From assembly GCF_011058155.1 (NCBI RefSeq), contig NZ_JAALFC010000021.1, positions 1-62,943 on the forward strand: a stretch of 62,943 nucleotides of DNA, written 5' to 3'. The notes below the pieces were generated by a model. It was not told the origin of the DNA and did no database searches. It worked only from the letters and a program-made list of their open reading frames with translations. How positions within the stretch are numbered: the stretch's first letter is position 1; every line of letters starts with the position of its first letter. A program made the translations under genes and the position numbers. Positions 17,998 to 27,238 of this stretch are shown here, one piece after another. The DNA comes from Litoribacterium kuwaitense (GTDB taxonomy: Bacteria > Bacillota > Bacilli > Bacillales > DSM-28697).

Positions 17998-19398
17998 CTA
18001 GCTTCCTTCTCGCACGGCCATTTTCCTTAAGTCTTCACTGATCTTAGGGTGGAGCTTGTCTAAATTATAAAAATATAGTAAGAGCAAGATGAACAGACTA
18101 AAGATGATGGGAGCATAAATAAATAAAAACTCGATCATGCTGTAAACATTGTCAGGCTGTTCAGAAACGTTACCGCTAACATAACCAGCAAGACCTAATA
18201 ACCAGCCAATACCACCAGAAGCAACTCCGCCTCCTAAAACCGTACTAAACGTTCCCCCACTATAGACAAGTCCGTCATTTCGAATTCCTTTTTTCCATTC
18301 CCCATAGTCAATTGTATCTGCAAGCATGGCGTATGCGCTACCTAAAAGTGGTGCAAAGCCGATACTGCGAATGAGAGAGCCGGTAAAGATAATGACTAGA
18401 TTTTGTGAATCGAACGTCATCAATACACTGCCAACGATTAAGAGAATTAAGCCTGATGCAATTGTTTTTCGTCTCCCGAACTTTTTTATGATCAAGGGTG
18501 TTAAAAAGAACCCCGCAAGAAGTGGGAGTGTAAAAAATAGATTGAGCGGACCTACGAGATTCGGGTCATCTAAAATGTAGTCGGCATAGTAGACGCCAGC
18601 ACCTTGAAATATGCCTAAGACAGACCAACCTAGCAGCATGATCGCAAGCAAAATCAGCCAGTATTTGTTCGTGAAAAGTACATAGAAAGAAGCCTCGGCA
18701 GAAGGTTTAGCCTTATTTGTTTTTTCGCGGACGGGTTGGACTCTTTCTTTTGTAAAGAAAAATGTCACACTAAAAACAATCACTAAAAGGATCGCATAAA
18801 TAGTCATGACGAGCTGCCAGCTTCTCGGTTCGCCGCCTAGCCAGTTAACAAAAGGAAGGGTTACCGCTGAAATAACCATCATAACACTAAAATAAGATAT
18901 CATCCGTAAAATGTTTAGATGATTTCGCTGTGTCGGATCTTGAGTAATTAATGCCCCAAGAGTACCATAAGGAATATTACTTGCAGTGTAAACTAAAAAG
19001 TAAATATTGTGGGAGACTAGAGCAAAAAGCAAAATAGTTGTCTGGTCCCATGATGGTGACGCGCTAAAAACGAGAATAAGGGACAGGCCAAAAGGAATCA
19101 TCGTCCATAAAATCCACGGTCGAGCCCGTCCGTGCTTACTATTCGTCCGATCGACGATATAGCCCATGATAATATTTGTAATGGCATCAAAAAAACGTGT
19201 AAAAAACAAAATTGTTCCTAATAATGCAGCGGAGACGCCGATCACGTCGGTATAATAATACATGGCAAAGCTAGCAATGGTGACACCGGCAATTCCGGTG
19301 GCCCCGTCTCCGAGGCCATAAGCGACCTGCTCTTTAAACGACACTTTCCCATGCGCGTCTTCACTCGCATGAATGTGTTCTTTAGGCATGCGTGACAT
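17998..19398 (-). CDS. GPH-family sugar:cation symporter (MFS)
   Basis: A 466-residue transporter with 12 predicted helices. It has the glycoside-pentoside-hexuronide family opening VAYGLGDGATGI, the loop DRTNSKHGRARPWILW near 84-99, and YAMLADTIDYGEWKKGIRNDG near 350-370. Such proteins import free or glycosidic sugars with H+ or Na+. It lies between the fucosidase and the dehydratase on the same strand, so fucosylated oligosaccharide or fucose is a reasonable guess. Start ATG with AAAGGGATGG upstream. A LacI/cre-like AAAACGTTTT palindrome lies about 45 bases before the start. Confidence 0.85.
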   Translation of the reverse strand: MSRMPKEHIHASEDAHGKVSFKEQVAYGLGDGATGIAGVTIASFAMYYYTDVIGVSAALLGTILFFTRFFDAITNIIMGYIVDRTNSKHGRARPWILWTMIPFGLSLILVFSASPSWDQTTILLFALVSHNIYFLVYTASNIPYGTLGALITQDPTQRNHLNILRMISYFSVMMVISAVTLPFVNWLGGEPRSWQLVMTIYAILLVIVFSVTFFFTKERVQPVREKTNKAKPSAEASFYVLFTNKYWLILLAIMLLGWSVLGIFQGAGVYYADYILDDPNLVGPLNLFFTLPLLAGFFLTPLIIKKFGRRKTIASGLILLIVGSVLMTFDSQNLVIIFTGSLIRSIGFAPLLGSAYAMLADTIDYGEWKKGIRNDGLVYSGGTFSTVLGGGVASGGIGWLLGLAGYVSGNVSEQPDNVYSMIEFLFIYAPIIFSLFILLLLYFYNLDKLHPKISEDLRKMAVREGS

Positions 19399-19440
19399 TG
19401 CAAACCATCCCTTTCTTACACATGATGTATTAAAAGCGCC

Positions 19441-19462
19441 TTCATAAAACGTTTTCTATGAA
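19441..19462. promoter_or_regulatory. LacI-type operator candidate before the GPH symporter
   Basis: The core AAAACGTTTT is flanked by CAT and CTATG, giving an imperfect palindrome with the CG centre expected for LacI/CcpA-family proteins. It lies just upstream of the minus-strand symporter gene. Confidence 0.45.
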
Positions 19463-19594
19463 AAGTAGCAAGGGGATAACGACAAGGTATGCACTTCGGC
19501 TAGCAGCACGTTACTTAAGGTGAACGTCTTTCTTACATAGCAGTGCGCCCGTTCGCGATTAAATGAATGCTTTGGCTTTAAAAGTCATAATGCG

Positions 19595-19635
19595 AAGTGT
19601 AGACAATGTCATAAAAGACTTGTCTACACTTTTTA
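19595..19635. repeat. Palindrome of the GTGTAGACAA family, copy 3
   Basis: AAGTGTAGACAA (19595-19606) pairs with TTGTCTACACTT (19620-19631), with TTT and AT after it on the plus strand. Both neighbours are on the minus strand, and the minus side has no T run, so it is a poor terminator for the gene that precedes it. Confidence 0.65.
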
Positions 19636-19683
19636 TACAGAAAGAAAACGATTTCAATATTTGCTTAATTGGTCATCGTTGGG

Positions 19684-20781
19684 TTATCCGATGCGGTATT
19701 GTTTCAAGACTTCGTCGGTCAATTTACAACCGAGACCAGCTTCTTGCGGTAAAGTATAATAACCATCGATGACTTTGATCGGATCTTCCCAAATGTTCGC
19801 TAGCGATTCGTAACAATTTTCCACCATTGGGACGTTTGATGACGCAGCAGCTAATTGGACGTGAAGTTTTTGCTGCACATTCGTATGAGGAATCACCTCT
19901 AAGTCGTAGCAGCGAGCTAAGGCACAGACATCTAACCACTCATCAATGCCAGAGAGCTTTGTTGCATCTGCTTGAACGATATCGACGGCACCAGCTTCAA
20001 TATAGTCACGGAAATCGTATTTCGTATAAATCGTTTCTCCGACAGCGATCGGAATATCAGTTGCTTGCGCAAGTGCAGCATGATCGCGTTTATTAAAAGG
20101 ATTCATTGGTTCTTCCAGCCAATAAATATCGAACTCTTCAAGTCTCTTGCTCCATGTTTTTGCTGTTTTAAGGTCCCAGACAGTGTTGACGTCGACCATT
20201 AACTTAATATGCTCTGGAATAGCTGTCCTGACTGCCTTTACTCTTTTGTAGTCTTCGCGAGGGTCAGGTCGCCCTAGCTTCATTTTGACAGCGTCAAAGC
20301 CGCGATCAATCAGCTTAGTCATATCCGTGATCAGTTCTTCGGTCGTCGCGCCTAGCCAGCCTCCATCTGTGTTATAGGCTTTAACTTTATCTTTGACAGG
20401 GCCGAGGTATTTCCAAAGAGGCATGTTAGCTACTTTCAAACGAATGTCCCAGAGGGCAAGGTTAATCGCACAAAGCCCAGCACGAGACACACCTACCTGA
20501 CCGATAAAGTGATTCGTGTAATGCAGTTCATTTAAAATCGTTTGCTGCATCATTGGGTCTTTACCACGTAAAAGTGGTGCGTAGCAATCGTCAATGGTTG
20601 CCTGAACGGCTCTAGTGCCTTTTGTATAATTCCAGTTAAATCCCCAGCCGGAGATGCCTTCATTCGTATCAAGACGAACTGCAACAAATTCGACAGAGTC
20701 TAGCTTTGTCTGCGAGTCAGTAATCGCTTTTTGTCCTAAGGGGATATCCAATAAATAGGTCTCAATATTTGTGATTTTCAC
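19684..20781 (-). CDS. Enolase-superfamily sugar-acid dehydratase (mandelate racemase type)
   Basis: A 365-residue two-domain enzyme. Catalytic marks of the mandelate racemase/muconate lactonizing group are present: the lysine motif KMKLGRP near 166, metal ligands in MVDVNTVWD (Asp near 196), WLEEPMNP (Glu near 222) and AVGETIYT (Glu near 248), DIVQADATK, and the histidine in EVIPHTNVQ near 298. Such enzymes abstract an alpha proton from sugar acids, usually dehydrating them to 2-keto-3-deoxy acids. L-fuconate or a related acid is plausible because a fucosidase and symporter lie downstream. The start is taken as GTG at 20781, seven bases after AAGGAGAG. Confidence 0.82.
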   Translation of the reverse strand: MKITNIETYLLDIPLGQKAITDSQTKLDSVEFVAVRLDTNEGISGWGFNWNYTKGTRAVQATIDDCYAPLLRGKDPMMQQTILNELHYTNHFIGQVGVSRAGLCAINLALWDIRLKVANMPLWKYLGPVKDKVKAYNTDGGWLGATTEELITDMTKLIDRGFDAVKMKLGRPDPREDYKRVKAVRTAIPEHIKLMVDVNTVWDLKTAKTWSKRLEEFDIYWLEEPMNPFNKRDHAALAQATDIPIAVGETIYTKYDFRDYIEAGAVDIVQADATKLSGIDEWLDVCALARCYDLEVIPHTNVQQKLHVQLAAASSNVPMVENCYESLANIWEDPIKVIDGYYTLPQEAGLGCKLTDEVLKQYRIG

Positions 20782-20815
20782 CAATTTTCTCTCCTTTTAA
20801 AAAAATGAAAGCGCA

Positions 20816-20829
20816 TCCAATGTTTTAAA
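20816..20829. promoter_or_regulatory. cre-like site upstream of the dehydratase gene
   Basis: TGAAAGCGCATCCA matches the CcpA consensus TGWAANCGNTNWCA at all but two positions and lies about 35 bases before the start codon on the minus strand. Carbon catabolite control is plausible. Confidence 0.4.
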
Positions 20830-20898
20830 CCCTTGCTTCTTAACCGTTTTTCTCCAGATATGCCGTAGTTCTTTATTCGAGGATATGATACGGTTAAT

Positions 20899-21290
20899 GT
20901 GAACTACTCACCACTTAGCCTTCGCTTGAAGTGGGAGCTTCTCACTTCCACGACGAAAGCAACCTTTCGTCTCCATGAGCGTTACTTCGGGAAGTTCCTG
21001 CCCTAGATGTCCGACGATTCGGAGTTTCTTTCGTACCTTGGATATTTTACGCATGGAAGAATTCGCTTGGTTTTCGCATGATTAGGTTCTCCATGCAACC
21101 TCATATATCCAGTTTTCAAAGAACACTTCATACTCTTATGGTAACATACGTTCGGTCAATTAGTACGACTAAAGACGTACTTGACCGAAAAACAATTCAT
21201 CTCCATCTTATCGCTGGGATGTCACCCTTCACACGCTTGAAGATGGAGACTTCTTGGCAAAAACGTTAAAATATTCTATCATGAAATTTA
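20899..21290 (-). mobile_element. Decayed IS200/IS605-family element: right end with guide-RNA-like structure
   Basis: Read on the minus strand, the sequence ends with the hairpin GAAGTGAGAAGCTCCCACTTC, then AAGCGAAGGCTAAGTGGTGAGTAGTTCAC, closely resembling IS200/IS605 right ends. A frame from 21054 to 20908 reads as a TnpB-like C terminus (IVGHLGQELPEVTLMETKG, later KLPLQAKAKW). No upstream tnpB remains. Further up are two strong hairpins: TTCGGTCAA/TTGACCGAA with AGTACG/CGTACT (21151-21189) and TCTCCATCTT/AAGATGGAGA (21200-21249). The region equals the right-end RNA that guides TnpB in intact elements. It is a relic or a protein-free derivative; the exact left boundary is uncertain. Confidence 0.65.
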
Positions 21291-21361
21291 AAGCAATATA
21301 ATGTGTTATATCAGCAAAAAAATACCTTATTTTAAGGTGATGAAGGTAGAGGCGTTAACCA

Positions 21362-22234
21362 TTGAAGCCAATTCATAAGCCGTTAAACCCAGAGGGGAAG
21401 CTGCCTTTTTTGCTTACGTATCATCATGCAAAGGGGCAAGAGGAAGAATGGCCTGATCATGTTCATGAATGGTGTGAGCTCGTTTACATTCACGAAGGAG
21501 AGGCGACATTTATCATTGATCAGCATGTCATGCGAATCAAGAAAGGTGACTTGATCTTTGTTCCGCCCAACGTCATTCATCGAACAAGGGTAGAGCCTGA
21601 TGACTTGTTAACATCGTCTGCATTATACTTTATGCCGACGTTTTCACAACAAGAGGTGATCAACCATATCATTTTAGTTGACTTGTTTATTCGAGCTAAA
21701 AGGAGAAAAGTGTTTCGCTATTCGTTACAAAGAGAAGAACAGAAAGTGATCGAGTCGTATTTGTTTACTATGAATGAAGAGATTCGACATATGAGACATT
21801 TTTGGGAAGAAGCAACGTCAGCCCAAATCATACAACTCATGATTCAATTGCATCGTTGGATTGATACGCTCCATTCTGGCGCAGAGAGCACACCGAAAGA
21901 TTTATTGTGGTTAAAAGCCGTGTTTGCGTATATGGACGATCATTTGCATGAGCCGATACGTTTAGAGGAGTTAGCGCAACAGGCTTGCATCAGTCCCGTG
22001 TATTTCAGCAAAAAATTCAAGCAAACGGTTGGAATAACGGTCAGTGAGTTTCTAGTAAAAAAGCGGGTATTAAAAGCGAAGGAGTTATTGCGCGATTCAA
22101 ATGAGAGCATACAAACAATTGCTGAAATGTCAGGACATCATAGCATGCCTTATTTTTATCGCACTTTTAAGAAGCAGGTAGGGGAGACACCAGCAAAGTA
22201 TCGAAAAAATGGTGCACATATGATGCAAAATTAA
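21362..22234 (+). CDS. AraC-family regulator with cupin sensor
   Basis: A 290-residue regulator. The N-terminal cupin domain shows the histidine set in WPDHVHEWCELVYIHEGEA (27-45) and KKGDLIFVPPNVIHR. The C-terminal AraC domain has LEELAQQACISPVYFSKKFK and ESIQTIAEMSGHHSMPYFYRTFKK, ending in a GETPAKYRK tail. The start is TTG at 21362 because a stop codon lies two codons upstream in frame; the ribosome site is weak. It faces away from the dehydratase gene and its likely target is that gene set or the beta-galactosidase region. Confidence 0.83.
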   Translation: MKPIHKPLNPEGKLPFLLTYHHAKGQEEEWPDHVHEWCELVYIHEGEATFIIDQHVMRIKKGDLIFVPPNVIHRTRVEPDDLLTSSALYFMPTFSQQEVINHIILVDLFIRAKRRKVFRYSLQREEQKVIESYLFTMNEEIRHMRHFWEEATSAQIIQLMIQLHRWIDTLHSGAESTPKDLLWLKAVFAYMDDHLHEPIRLEELAQQACISPVYFSKKFKQTVGITVSEFLVKKRVLKAKELLRDSNESIQTIAEMSGHHSMPYFYRTFKKQVGETPAKYRKNGAHMMQN

Positions 22235-22241
22235 CAGGGGT

Positions 22242-22370
22242 CAGCCTGTTGACAAACGCTCGCATCCGTCGTTACAAGGCTCACTCGTCCGCTCATGAAC
22301 TGAAGGTTCTATTCGCGTCTTCGCTCCGCCTTTGTGCCTAGGCTGCCAAGCGTTTTCAAGCTAGGCTGAA
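22242..22370 (+). repeat. Dispersed intergenic element, copy 2
   Basis: It begins CAGCCTGTTGACAA eight bases after the AraC stop codon and matches copy 1 (4005-4130, minus) through CATCCGTCG, CTCACTCGTCC, ATGAACT, GTTCTATTC, CGCCT, GCCTAGG and a final AGGCTGAAA. It also contains a GCCTAG/CTAGGC pair that could fold its 3' half. Confidence 0.7.
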
Positions 22371-22435
22371 AGACAGGAACGAGCATATATTAACAAGCAT
22401 GTATCAGCGGTTAAAAAGACGGTGTCTTCACTCTA

Positions 22436-22465
22436 AAACCATCAAAAAAAGATGGTTTATTTTTT
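22436..22465. terminator. Terminator between convergent AraC genes
   Basis: AAACCATC (22436-22443), an A-rich loop, GATGGTTT (22451-22458), then ATTTTTTG. It can act for both strands. Confidence 0.7.
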
Positions 22466-22551
22466 GTTTTTTTGAAGCACTTTTGAACTTGAGTATGCTC
22501 CTTGTTAAGGCGTCTTGTAAAAAGAGCGCGCAAATGATTGAGGTGCTCTAC

Positions 22552-23484
22552 TTAATCAGGGGAGTTCAGACGCTGTGAATCAAACTGGGATAGGTTTCCT
22601 TGATCAGTGTGAGTATTTTGCGGTGTCGTGACTGAATTGGACAGTCTGTATTCCATTGGAGTTTGCTGTTCATACCTTTTAAATAGTTTTCCAAAGTAGC
22701 TTTGTTCAGTAAATCCGGTTTTTTCAGCAATCTCACCAATCGTTTTGTTTGTTTTTGTTAAGAGGTATTTGGCTTGATTGATGCGAAACTTTTGCAAGTA
22801 TTCAATCACTGTATATCCTGTCGTTCTCTTAAACAGGCGGGAAAAATAAAAGGGGCTTAACATCATTTCTTTAGCGATGTCTTCGAGCTTTAAAGGCTCA
22901 GCAAAATGGTGCTCAATATAGTAAATGGCATGCTGAATTGGATCAGGATATGAAGGCGTTTTCAGAGAAAGTTCATGCGAATCGCCTTTCATTCTTGAAA
23001 CGATCATATCCGTTAAAATATTGGTAATTACAGCAGAAGCTTTTGCTTCATGACCGACGTGGCGTTTTTCAATTAAATCATAGAGTTGAAAAAACAATGA
23101 ATGCATATTGTCTGGATCATGTGTGCGAAAAACCGGTGAGTTGTTTCCATTAAGCAATTGAAAATAGTCTTCGGCTTGTCTACCACCAAAATGGATCCAC
23201 AACACTTCGAAAGGGTCGTCTGGATCGGCATAATAATGATGATGTTGGTTTAAATCAAGGTAGAAAATATCACCTTCGGATACGGTAAAGGTTTTTTCGT
23301 GCCACACAACCTTTCCTTTTCCTTTAATAACGTATTTAAGCTGAAATCCAAACAGTGGATCTCTTTTTGTCACATAATTGGGTTTACAAGCAAACCAGCC
23401 AACAGAATAGGTGAAAAACCAAAGCTTTTTTGCGGTTTCACTTGCAGAATGAGTGTGAGTGATGTAAAAGAATTCCTTGTTCAA
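22552..23484 (-). CDS. AraC-family regulator, likely controlling the beta-galactosidase region
   Basis: A 310-residue regulator with an N-terminal cupin sensor (histidine-rich LNQHHHYYAD near 85) and a C-terminal double helix-turn-helix: LEDIAKEMMLSPFYFSRLFK and KTIGEIAEKTGFTEQSYFGK, then RYEQQTPMEYR. The start is taken as TTG at 23484, eight bases after AAGGAGGG, giving MNKEFFYITHTHS. It is divergent from the GH35 gene across a 340-bp gap, the usual arrangement for an activator of a sugar operon. Confidence 0.85.
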   Translation of the reverse strand: MNKEFFYITHTHSASETAKKLWFFTYSVGWFACKPNYVTKRDPLFGFQLKYVIKGKGKVVWHEKTFTVSEGDIFYLDLNQHHHYYADPDDPFEVLWIHFGGRQAEDYFQLLNGNNSPVFRTHDPDNMHSLFFQLYDLIEKRHVGHEAKASAVITNILTDMIVSRMKGDSHELSLKTPSYPDPIQHAIYYIEHHFAEPLKLEDIAKEMMLSPFYFSRLFKRTTGYTVIEYLQKFRINQAKYLLTKTNKTIGEIAEKTGFTEQSYFGKLFKRYEQQTPMEYRLSNSVTTPQNTHTDQGNLSQFDSQRLNSPD

Positions 23485-23824
23485 ATCAAATCCCTCCTTC
23501 TCATTATGTGATCGGAAGACACAATCTTGAGCAAGCAACTCTATTATAACAATAGAAGAATAAAATTGCTTTTCTAAATAAAGGTTTTTGTATATAAGTT
23601 GAGGCGAATGGTCATTTTACACCTTTGAAATGTCATAGTGAAGTAGTAGACGTCTTCTTCTCTTAAAATGGAGAGAGCAATTTTGTCATAATATTGAGCA
23701 ATATGCTCTGTTATATAATGAAAACTACCATGTTAAAATTGAATAATAAGTACTTTGAAAGAATTTTCAGAAATTGTTTAAAAAAGAGAAATTACTAATG
23801 GTTTGAAAAGGGAGGAGTGTAACG
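23485..23824. other. Divergent promoter region, AraC gene / GH35 gene
   Basis: There is no gene here. A plus-strand TATAAT lies near 23713, just after an imperfect palindrome GAGCAATATGCTC that could be an activator site; GGGAGGAG precedes the GH35 start. Confidence 0.45.
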
Positions 23825-25563
23825 ATGCCTACGTTTACTATTAATGGTAACCAATTTGAGTACGATGGAAAGCCTCTCAGGCTGATTTCTGGTGCCATTC
23901 ATTATTTTAGGGTCGTGCCTGAATATTGGGAAGATCGCTTAAAAAAATTAAAAGCCTGCGGGTTTAATACAGTTGAGACATACGTTCCGTGGAACTTTCA
24001 TGAGCCAAAAGAAGGAGAGTTTCGCTTTGAAGGGATGGCGGATCTCGTTCGATTTGTCAAAACGGCAGAGGAAGTCGGGCTTTATGTCATCGTTCGTCCA
24101 AGTCCCTATATTTGTGCTGAGTGGGAATTTGGAGGACTGCCGGCATGGCTTCTTAAAGATCCTAGCATGAAGCTACGTTGTCATTACCAGCCATTCTTAG
24201 ATAAAGTAGATGCGTATTATGACGTACTGTTACCGATGCTTAAGCCTTATTTATGCACAATGGTGGACCTATTATTGCGATGCAAGTTGAAAATGAGTAT
24301 GGAAGCTATGGTAATGATACGAAATACTTGACGTATTTACAGAACAGTATGATTGAAAGAGGCATTGATGTCTTATTATTTACCTCCGATGGTCCGCTTG
24401 ATTGGATGTTGCAAGGCGGAATGATCCCCGGTGTTTTTGCAACGGTGAATTTTGGCTCCAGAACAACGGAAGCGTTTGCAAAGCTTGAAGAGTACCAGCC
24501 GAATCAGCCACTCATGTGTATGGAGTATTGGAACGGATGGTTTGACCATTGGGGAGAGGAGCATCATACGAGGGACGCGGAAGATGCAGCGAATGTCCTT
24601 GATGATATGCTTAGCCAGCAGGGCTCAGTAAACTTCTATATGTTCCATGGCGGTACAAACTTCGGTTTTTATAATGGAGCTAATCACTCAGATAAATACG
24701 AGCCAACGATTACGAGTTACGATTATGATGTTTTAATAAATGAATCTGGTGAACCGACAGATAAGTTTTATGCGGTGAGAAGCGTCATTGAAAAGTATGA
24801 AAAGTTAGATCCCTTACAGCTTCCTGAACCTACACCTAAAAAAGATTTCGGTGTTGTTGAAATGACAGAAAAAATGCATTTGTTTGATGCGTTAGCATCT
24901 CTCTCTGAGCCGGTTGAGACCATTGTTCCAGAAACGATGGAAGCGATGGGACAGGCATATGGCTTCATCTTGTATACAACTCATGTGAGTGGTCCGCGAA
25001 ATAACGTGGAACTCGTTTGTCAAGATGTTCATGACCGTGCGTTAATATTTGTCGACGATGAATACCAGGGTGTGCTCGATCGTTGGGGACAAGGAAAGAT
25101 CGTCCTTGATATTCCTAAAGAAGGTGCTCAGATCAAAGTTCTTGTTGAGAATATGGGCAGAGTGAATTACGGCCCGAAGTTAAGGGATTCAAAGGGAATT
25201 ACAGAAGGTATCCGTCTAGGAAACCAATTTCTTTATCATTGGACGGTTCACACATTACCATTAGATGACATTGAAGCTTTGGAATTCCAAAAAGGACAAA
25301 GAACCGAAGGGCCCTCTTTTTACAAAGGTATTCTCCAAGTGGATAAGCCTGCGGACACTTTTGTTGATTTCGAAGGATGGACAAAAGGTGTTGTCTTTGT
25401 AAATGGCTTTAATATTGGTAGATACTGGGAGATTGGGCCGCAAAAAACGTTATACTTGCCAGCTCCTATTCTCAAAGAGGGAGAAAATGAGATCGTTATT
25501 TTTGAATTGCATGACGTAGCAAAAGCGCAAATTACCCTTCGTGATACGCCTGATTTAGGCTAG
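23825..25563 (+). pseudogene. Beta-galactosidase (GH35), one frameshift
   Basis: A cytoplasmic GH35 enzyme of about 580 residues after repair, removing terminal beta-galactose. The first part has LISGAIHYFRVVPEYWEDRL and VETYVPWNFHEP, typical of the family. The acid/base glutamate lies in QVENEYGSYG and the nucleophile glutamate in LMCMEYWNGWFDHWG. C-terminal beta domains follow, with VFVNGFNIGRYWEIGPQ. The frame breaks near 24257: the upstream frame gives LKPYL, the next should be HNGGPIIAMQ; one missing base (probably T) joins them. No signal peptide is present, so the substrate is imported first. Start ATG behind GGGAGGAG. Confidence 0.9.
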
Positions 25564-25568
25564 GCCAG

Positions 25569-25610
25569 CCCGTAAACATCTGGATTGGAAGAACTTAAGA
25601 TGTTTACGGG
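25569..25610 (+). repeat. 13-bp inverted repeat after the GH35 gene
   Basis: CCCGTAAACATCT (25569-25581) and AGATGTTTACGGG (25598-25610) are perfect complements. No T run follows (AATCAAAAAATAAG), so it is a weak terminator or an mRNA-stabilising hairpin. Confidence 0.6.
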
Positions 25611-25634
25611 AATCAAAAAATAAGACACAATAAA

Positions 25635-25648
25635 TGAAAGCGGTTTAT
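25635..25648. promoter_or_regulatory. cre-like site before the sulfatase operon
   Basis: TGAAAGCGGTTTAT fits the CcpA consensus apart from the last two bases. AATGAAAGCGGTTT recurs exactly upstream of the LplBCA operon at about 37323. Confidence 0.5.
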
Positions 25649-25692
25649 GACATGTGCTAAAGTAATTGTATTTTTAGTTAAGGGGGGATGTT

Positions 25693-27204
25693 ATGAAGAA
25701 ACCGAACGTATTGCTTATAACGAGCGATCAGCAGCATTGGAATACGATCGGTGCATTTAATGAAGAAATCTCGACGCCTCATTTAGATCGACTTGTTCGT
25801 GAAGGAACGACCTTTACTCGTGCGTATTGTCCGAATCCGACGTGTACGCCGACAAGAGCTTCAATCATTACAGGTGCTTACCCGAGCCAGCATGGTGCCT
25901 ATAGCTTAGGGACGAAGCTTCTTGAGGATCGTCATACAGTTGGGGAAGATTTCTTAGATGCTGATTATCGAACGGCTTTAATTGGAAAAGCCCATTTTCA
26001 GCCGTTAGCTTCTACCGAGGAATATCCATCAGTAGAGGCGTATCCGACGCTGCAGGATTTTGATTTTTGGAAGCAATATGATGACACCTTCTACGGTTTT
26101 GAACACGTCGAACTTGCTCGTAACCATACAAATGAAGCGCATGTAGGTCAGCACTATGCGCTTTGGATGGAGAAAAAAGGCTGCCACAACTGGCGAGACT
26201 ATTTTTTGCCACCGACAGGGACGATGGACCGCTCAGAAAAGTATCATTGGGCGATTCCAGAAAAATACCATTACAATACGTGGATTGCTGAACGAACAAA
26301 TTCCATGCTCGCAGAGTACAAAGAAAATGATGAGAATTTCTTCTTATGGGCGAGCTTTTTTGACCCACATCCGCCATACCTTGTGCCTGAGCCATGGGAT
26401 ACGATGTATGATCCTGACGACCTAACTGTTCCAAAAGCAATTCCGAATGAGCATGAGCACAATCCACCGCACTTTAAAATGACACAAGAAGAAAATCCGG
26501 ACTTTTCGGATTATCGGGAAACTCAATTCGGCAATATCGGCTATCATTCTCACGCCCATATTTCAGACGAAGAAGCAGGGGAAAATATGGCGGTCTATTA
26601 CGGAATGATTAGCATGATGGACAAATATATTGGAAAAATTCTTGATCAGTTAGACCATCTTGGCTTGGCTGATAACACAATTGTCGTATTTACGACTGAC
26701 CATGGGCATTTTTTCGGACAACATGGTCTTCATGATAAAGGTGGATTTCATTACGAGGATTTAATTAAACTCCCCTTTATCGTACGTTATCCAGGGCACG
26801 TTCCTGCTGGCCAAAGCTCCGCATCCATGCAATCTCTCGTCGATTTAGCGCCTACATTTTTGCGCTTTGCCGGACTGGATATTCCGCGCACGATGACAGG
26901 TGTTGATCAAAGTGAAGTTTGGCTTGGTCAACAGGAAGAGGCAAGGGATCATATTATTTGCGAATTTCGTAAGCAGCCGACCAAGGTGCATCAGAAAACG
27001 TTTGTCGATAAGCGCTATAAATTAACAGTTTATTACAACCAAAAATATGGCGAATTGTTTGATTTAGAAAACGACCCTAACGAATTGAACAACCTTTGGG
27101 ATGACGCCAATTACCTTACGTTAAAATCAGAATTACTGTTGAAATATGTCTGGGCAGAGCTTGGGAAAGAGCCGTTGGCCATGCCACGCATTTCAGGGGC
27201 ATAA
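25693..27204 (+). CDS. Sulfatase (Cys-type, cytoplasmic)
   Basis: A 503-residue alkaline-phosphatase-fold sulfatase that should remove sulfate esters from sugars. The formylglycine motif C-T-P-T-R is at Cys51, with the metal-binding SDQQ near 11-14 and FTTDHGHFFGQHG near 335. The C terminus shows the usual sulfatase domain (KYGELFDLENDPNELNNLWD). There is no signal peptide, so it acts inside the cell and depends on a cytoplasmic formylglycine-forming system that is not in the window. It is first gene of an operon with a sugar importer and a second sulfatase. Start ATG behind GGGGGG. Confidence 0.9.
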   Translation: MKKPNVLLITSDQQHWNTIGAFNEEISTPHLDRLVREGTTFTRAYCPNPTCTPTRASIITGAYPSQHGAYSLGTKLLEDRHTVGEDFLDADYRTALIGKAHFQPLASTEEYPSVEAYPTLQDFDFWKQYDDTFYGFEHVELARNHTNEAHVGQHYALWMEKKGCHNWRDYFLPPTGTMDRSEKYHWAIPEKYHYNTWIAERTNSMLAEYKENDENFFLWASFFDPHPPYLVPEPWDTMYDPDDLTVPKAIPNEHEHNPPHFKMTQEENPDFSDYRETQFGNIGYHSHAHISDEEAGENMAVYYGMISMMDKYIGKILDQLDHLGLADNTIVVFTTDHGHFFGQHGLHDKGGFHYEDLIKLPFIVRYPGHVPAGQSSASMQSLVDLAPTFLRFAGLDIPRTMTGVDQSEVWLGQQEEARDHIICEFRKQPTKVHQKTFVDKRYKLTVYYNQKYGELFDLENDPNELNNLWDDANYLTLKSELLLKYVWAELGKEPLAMPRISGA

Positions 27205-27238
27205 AAATACTAAGAAAAATGAGAAAGGATGAAAGAGT

